In this document: piece by piece, positions 60,711 to 64,000 of the stretch | How positions within the stretch are numbered: the first letter of the stretch is position 1 | How the letters are laid out: every line of letters starts with the position of its first letter | NCBI RefSeq assembly: GCF_001422325.1 | Contig: NZ_LMMR01000001.1 | Span: 249,256-313,255 of the forward strand | DNA length: 64,000 nucleotides | Source: Leifsonia sp. Leaf264 | GTDB lineage: Bacteria; Actinomycetota; Actinomycetes; Actinomycetales; Microbacteriaceae | Reading direction: 5' to 3' | Translations under genes and position numbers: made by a program | The notes under the pieces: generated by a model | The model's input: only the letters and a program-made list of their open reading frames with translations | Told to the model about the DNA's origin: nothing | The model's database searches: none

Positions 60711-62903
60711 GTATTCACGCTCGGATTCGTCGAGCCGGCGGGCGACTGCCTCGCGCAGGTCGGGGTGATCCGCGAAGGCCGGATCGACGTCGAGGATCCC
60801 CTGCACGGCCCGGCGGGCGTCGGCGATGATGTCGCCGTCCTTGGCCACCCGGAGCAGTCGCAGTGACGAGCGGCCTCCGGACTGCAGGCCGCCGAGAACG
60901 TCGCCCTCACGTCGGAGCTCGAGGTCGGCCTGCGCGAGCTCGAAGCCGTCGAGCGTCGCCGCGACGGCATCCACCCGCTGTCGACCGAGCGACTCCTCGG
61001 CGGCGTTGGTGACGAGCAGGCACAGGCCGGGTACCGAGCCGCGACCGACCCGGCCGCGCAGCTGGTGCAGCTGCGAGACGCCGAACCTCTCGGCGTCGAG
61101 GACGACCATCGTCGAAGCGTTCGGAACGTCGACTCCCACCTCGATGACGGTGGTGGCGACGAGCACGTCGATGCGGCCGGCGGCGAAGGCCTGCATGACG
61201 GCATCCTTCTCCTCGCTCGACATGCGCCCGTGCAACGCCTCGATGCGACGACCGGCGAGGTCGGGATGCGCGCGCAGTGCCTCGAGCGTCGTGCCGACGG
61301 AGGCGAGCGGGGCCGGAGTCTCGTCGTCGCCGAGCTCCTCGCCCTCCTCGGGCTGCTTGGCATCGATGGCGGGACAGACCACGAACCCCTGGCGTCCGAG
61401 GGCGAGCTCCTCCGCCATGCGGGTCCAGACCCGGTTCCACCAGCCGGGCTTCTCGGCCAACGGCACGACGAAGGACTCGATGCCCGAGCGTCCTGCCGGG
61501 AGTTCCCGGATGACGCTGACGTCGAGGTCGCCGAACACCGTCATCGCCACGGTGCGTGGAATGGGGGTGGCCGTGAGCACGAGGACGTGCGGCGGGGTCG
61601 CGCCCTTCAGCCGGAGGGCCTCGCGCTGGTCGACGCCGAATCGGTGCTGCTCGTCGATCACGACGAGGCCGAGGTCGTAGAACGACACGGTCTCCCCCAG
61701 CAGCGCATGGGTGCCGACGACGATGCGTGCTTGGCCGGAGACCGCGCGCAGCAGGGCCTTCCGCCGCTCGGCTGCGGAGAGCTGACCTGTGATGAGGGTG
61801 GGCATGAGCTCGGCCGACAGGTCGGGTCCGAGGGTGCGGGCGATCGAGCGCAGGTGCTGCGCGGCCAGCACCTCGGTCGGGGCGAGCAGGGCGGACTGGC
61901 CACCGGTCTCGGCCACAGCCAGCATGGCCCGCAGGGCGACGAGAGTCTTCCCCGAGCCGACCTCGCCCTGCACCAGTCGGTTCATAGGAGCCGTCGCGGC
62001 GATGTCTCCGGCGATCTCGTCGCCGACCTCCTCCTGATCGGCCGTGAGGATGAACGGCAGGATGCCGTCGAAGCGCTCGAGGTAGCCTCCGGGGCGCGGC
62101 ACCCTCGCCGTCGTCGCCGACGCCCGGTGGATGGCCCGTTCCTGCAGCAGGGCGGCCTGGAGCACGAACGCCTCGGCGAAGCGCAGGCTGTCGCGAGCAC
62201 GCCTCCAGTCGGAATCCGTCTGCGGGCGGTGCACGAGCTCGAGCGCTCGGGCATGGGCGAGCAGTCCCTGCTCCTCGCGGACGGCTGCGGGAACGGCATC
62301 CCCCACTCCGCGCAGGCCGTCGAGAGTGGTCGCGATCGCCTTGGCGATGTTCCAGCTCGACAGGCTCCCCGTCGCGGGATAGATCGGGATGGGCATCTCC
62401 GACCACCGCTTGCCGGCGTCGGGGTCGGCCGCCCCACTGAGCGCCACGGAATCGTCGTCGAAGAGTTCGTAGTCGGGATGCGCCAGCTGCAGTGCGCTGC
62501 GATAGGCCGTCACCTTGCCGGCGAACACACCGCGGACCCCCGGTCGCAGCTCCTTCTCGCGCCAGCCCTGGTTGAAGTAGGTGAGCGTGAGGATGCCGGC
62601 GCCGTCGGAGATCGACACCTCGAGGATGTGGCCGCGGCGGTTCTTCATCGAGCGCCCCCGCACCTCGCGCACCTCGGCGACGATGGTGACGTTCTCGTCG
62701 AGAGGCAGGCGGTCGAGAGCCGTCAGCTCACCGCGTCGCGCGTACCGACGCGGATAGTGGCTGAGCAGATCGCCGACTGTACGGATGCCGAAGGCCTTGG
62801 CGAGCGGCGTCGCCGTGCGCGGCGCCAGTACTGTGGCCAGAGGCGCGTCGAGCGGGCTCGTCGACAGTGAGTCGGCGCCTGGCGAGGCGTCGGTCGAGGT
62901 CAT
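60696..62903 (-). CDS. recG: ATP-dependent DNA helicase RecG
   Basis: Branch-specific helicase that remodels stalled replication forks. The 735 residues have the N-terminal wedge/OB domain (about 45-180, [16 protein letters not shown] near 49-64), Walker [18 protein letters not shown] near 308-324, [16 protein letters not shown] near 337, [14 protein letters not shown] near 407-420, [19 protein letters not shown] near 436-454, and motif [19 protein letters not shown] near 618-634. ATG overlaps the stop of the upstream TPR gene by four bases. The 88 bases between recG and coaD hold a tandem duplication. Confidence 0.95.
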   Translation of the reverse strand: MTSTDASPGADSLSTSPLDAPLATVLAPRTATPLAKAFGIRTVGDLLSHYPRRYARRGELTALDRLPLDENVTIVAEVREVRGRSMKNRRGHILEVSISDGAGILTLTYFNQGWREKELRPGVRGVFAGKVTAYRSALQLAHPDYELFDDDSVALSGAADPDAGKRWSEMPIPIYPATGSLSSWNIAKAIATTLDGLRGVGDAVPAAVREEQGLLAHARALELVHRPQTDSDWRRARDSLRFAEAFVLQAALLQERAIHRASATTARVPRPGGYLERFDGILPFILTADQEEVGDEIAGDIAATAPMNRLVQGEVGSGKTLVALRAMLAVAETGGQSALLAPTEVLAAQHLRSIARTLGPDLSAELMPTLITGQLSAAERRKALLRAVSGQARIVVGTHALLGETVSFYDLGLVVIDEQHRFGVDQREALRLKGATPPHVLVLTATPIPRTVAMTVFGDLDVSVIRELPAGRSGIESFVVPLAEKPGWWNRVWTRMAEELALGRQGFVVCPAIDAKQPEEGEELGDDETPAPLASVGTTLEALRAHPDLAGRRIEALHGRMSSEEKDAVMQAFAAGRIDVLVATTVIEVGVDVPNASTMVVLDAERFGVSQLHQLRGRVGRGSVPGLCLLVTNAAEESLGRQRVDAVAATLDGFELAQADLELRREGDVLGGLQSGGRSSLRLLRVAKDGDIIADARRAVQGILDVDPAFADHPDLREAVARRLDESEREYLNKA

Positions 62904-63658
62904 TCCTCGATCGTAGAGGGATCCGCCGTCAGAGCCTGGATCTCGGCGGCGACGTAGGGGTCGTCGGGCCGCTTCTCGGCGAGCGAGCGCTGCAGCGCGA
63001 GCGCCTCGTCGTTGCGCCCCAGGGTGCGCAGGCAGCGCGCGACGGCCCAGCGGCCCAGGAAGCGCTGATCGGCCGTGCCGACGTCGCGGGCGTATTCGAG
63101 GGCGCGTTCGAAATGCGGAAGCGCATCCTGCGCCCGGCCGCCGTCGTGCAGGTACCAGCCGAGGTTGTTGTGCAGCGCGACACCCCAGCGCCTGGTGCGG
63201 GGCTGTCCGGCGCGCTCGAGGACGGCGAAGCCGACCTCCGCCCACTCCTCCTCGTGTCCGACATCGGAGATGGCGAGCATGTGCAGGGCATCGAGGATGA
63301 GGAAGGTCACGCGCCCCGACGCCGCGCGCCGTGCGGCCTTCGTGAACAGGGGTACGGCGACCTCTGGCTCGCCCAACGCAACACGCAGGCGCCCGCGCTC
63401 GAGGGCGACCCTGGCCTCGACGATCGGCGACGACGGCGCGATGGCATCGAGCACGGCCTCAGCGTCGTCGAACTGCTCCATCAGGCCCAGCGCGCGAGCC
63501 AGTTGCGTGGCGATCTCCTCGCGGGCCTCCTCGTCATAGGCGAGGTCGTCCGCCGCAGCCTGGAAGCGCTCCGCCGACGCCGCGGGATCTGCGAAATCCC
63601 ACAGCGTGTCCAGGATCGTCTGGTCGATGGTCCGGAGCTGACTCGTCGTTTCCCCCAC
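62900..63658 (-). CDS. Tetratricopeptide-repeat protein
   Basis: A 252-residue soluble, all-helical protein with TPR-like helix pairs from about residue 40 to 240, for example VALHNNLGWYLHDGGRAQDALPHFERALEY near 160-189 and FLGRWAVARCLRTLGRNDEAL near 199-219. No enzyme motif. It probably scaffolds protein contacts; the partner is unknown. GTG start; four-base overlap with recG; divergent from rsmD across a 49-base gap. Confidence 0.85.
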   Translation of the reverse strand: MGETTSQLRTIDQTILDTLWDFADPAASAERFQAAADDLAYDEEAREEIATQLARALGLMEQFDDAEAVLDAIAPSSPIVEARVALERGRLRVALGEPEVAVPLFTKAARRAASGRVTFLILDALHMLAISDVGHEEEWAEVGFAVLERAGQPRTRRWGVALHNNLGWYLHDGGRAQDALPHFERALEYARDVGTADQRFLGRWAVARCLRTLGRNDEALALQRSLAEKRPDDPYVAAEIQALTADPSTIEE

Positions 63659-63692
63659 GCGTCCATCATCACACTCCGGCCGCGCGCGCGGG

Positions 63693-63698
63693 TAGGCT
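63693..63698 (+). promoter_or_regulatory. -10 box of rsmD (TAGGCT), near-leaderless
   Basis: TAGGCT ends nine bases before the ATG at 63708, giving a leader of about two bases. No ribosome binding site is visible. Confidence 0.45.
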
Positions 63699-63707
63699 CA
63701 CTTCGTT

Positions 63708-64000
63708 ATGACGCGCATCGTCTCCGGGTTCGCCGGTTCCCTCACCCTTGCAGTGCCCCGCAGCGGAACTCGACCCACCAGCGACAGGGTGCGCGAGGCC
63801 ATCTTCTCCGCCCTCGACGCCCGCGACGAGATCCGCGGCTCGCACGTGCTCGACCTCTACGCGGGTTCGGGGTCGCTCGGCCTCGAGGCAGCCAGTCGTG
63901 GAGCGGCATCCGTCGTGCTCGTCGAACGGAACGCGCCGGCGGCCGCGATCTGCCGGAAGAACACCGAGGCCGTGCTGCGGACGGCGCCCGCCGGGGCCAA
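63708..64000 (+). CDS. rsmD: 16S rRNA (guanine966-N2)-methyltransferase RsmD (3' end outside window)
   Basis: Methylates G966 of 16S rRNA in the assembled 30S particle. The first 97 residues are visible and carry the family start MTRIVSGFAGSLTL, PTSDRVREAIFSALDAR near 24-40, and the AdoMet-binding motif VLDLYAGSGSLGLEAASRGA near 48-67 followed by VVLVERN. The catalytic NPPY-type motif lies beyond the window. In Actinobacteria rsmD is normally beside recG and coaD, as here, but it is transcribed away from recG in this genome. Confidence 0.93.
   Translation, partial: MTRIVSGFAGSLTLAVPRSGTRPTSDRVREAIFSALDARDEIRGSHVLDLYAGSGSLGLEAASRGAASVVLVERNAPAAAICRKNTEAVLRTAPAGA

Noticed and set aside
62900-63707. 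TPR gene and rsmD read as one operon
   Set aside because: They are divergent; rsmD has its own TAGGCT box and lies on the opposite strand.

Overview
The window is chromosomal DNA of a high-GC actinobacterium, most likely a member of the Microbacteriaceae (order Micrococcales). The reasons are the strongly G/C-ending codons, frequent GTG and TTG starts, many leaderless-type promoters (TANNNT six to eight bases before a start codon), actinobacterial families (DUF2469, DUF2004, DUF177-rpmF, an F420-type LLM oxidoreductase, GlgE, DivIVA-repeat and Scy-like coiled-coil proteins) and a conserved actinobacterial gene order. The genus cannot be named from the sequence alone. I see no rRNA, tRNA, CRISPR array, prophage or insertion sequence, and no stretch over 300 bases without a gene.

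Left end (1-9.6 kb): glycogen and alpha-glucan metabolism. glgX (5' end missing) and ybaK run rightward. glgP runs leftward from a compact divergent promoter region shared with the rightward glgE-glgB operon, the same arrangement as in mycobacteria. Two copies of a roughly 120-base imperfect palindrome sit exactly at the two convergent gene ends (2459-2612 and 9525-9645). From 9.6 to 17.8 kb lie envelope and cell-shape genes: a thioredoxin-fold/TPR protein, a large membrane protein with an internal lipobox, a Scy/FilP-like coiled-coil protein, an AI-2E family membrane protein, an alpha/beta hydrolase, a small CxxC protein, a lysozyme-like secreted protein and a protein with four DivIVA-type repeats.

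The rest (17.8-64 kb) is mostly an old actinobacterial housekeeping block on the minus strand. Reading from high to low coordinates it contains recG, coaD, DUF177-rpmF, rnc-mutM, smc, ftsY, ffh, rpsP-khpA-rimM-trmD, rplS, lepB-rnhB-DUF2469, yraN-comM-dprA, rpsB-tsf, pyrH-frr and cdsA, with rsmD divergent at the right edge. Into this frame are set lineage-specific genes: MoxR-DUF58-transglutaminase after coaD; an uncharacterised protein and a GNAT acetyltransferase between mutM and smc; an FAD oxidase between smc and ftsY; an LLM oxidoreductase, beta-glucosidase, PPK2, glutamate-cysteine ligase-like enzyme, EamA exporter and ArsR regulator between ffh and rpsP; cbiX, map and a small membrane protein between trmD and rplS; zwf between DUF2469 and yraN; and a cpdA-like phosphodiesterase and xerC between dprA and rpsB.

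Together the genes cover ribosome assembly and maturation (S2, S16, L19, L32, EF-Ts, RRF, RimM, TrmD, RsmD, RNase III), the signal-recognition pathway and protein secretion (Ffh, FtsY, LepB), chromosome maintenance (SMC, XerC, RecG, MutM, RNase HII, DprA, ComM), phospholipid synthesis (CdsA) and carbon storage. I did not find a clearly new multi-gene system. The most interesting signals are in the non-coding layer: the repeated palindromes, TAG stop codons that double as the first half of the next gene's -10 box, a lepB promoter lying in the loop of the rplS hairpin, a structured rpsB leader, and marked enrichment of the hexamer GGATGC/GCATCC.
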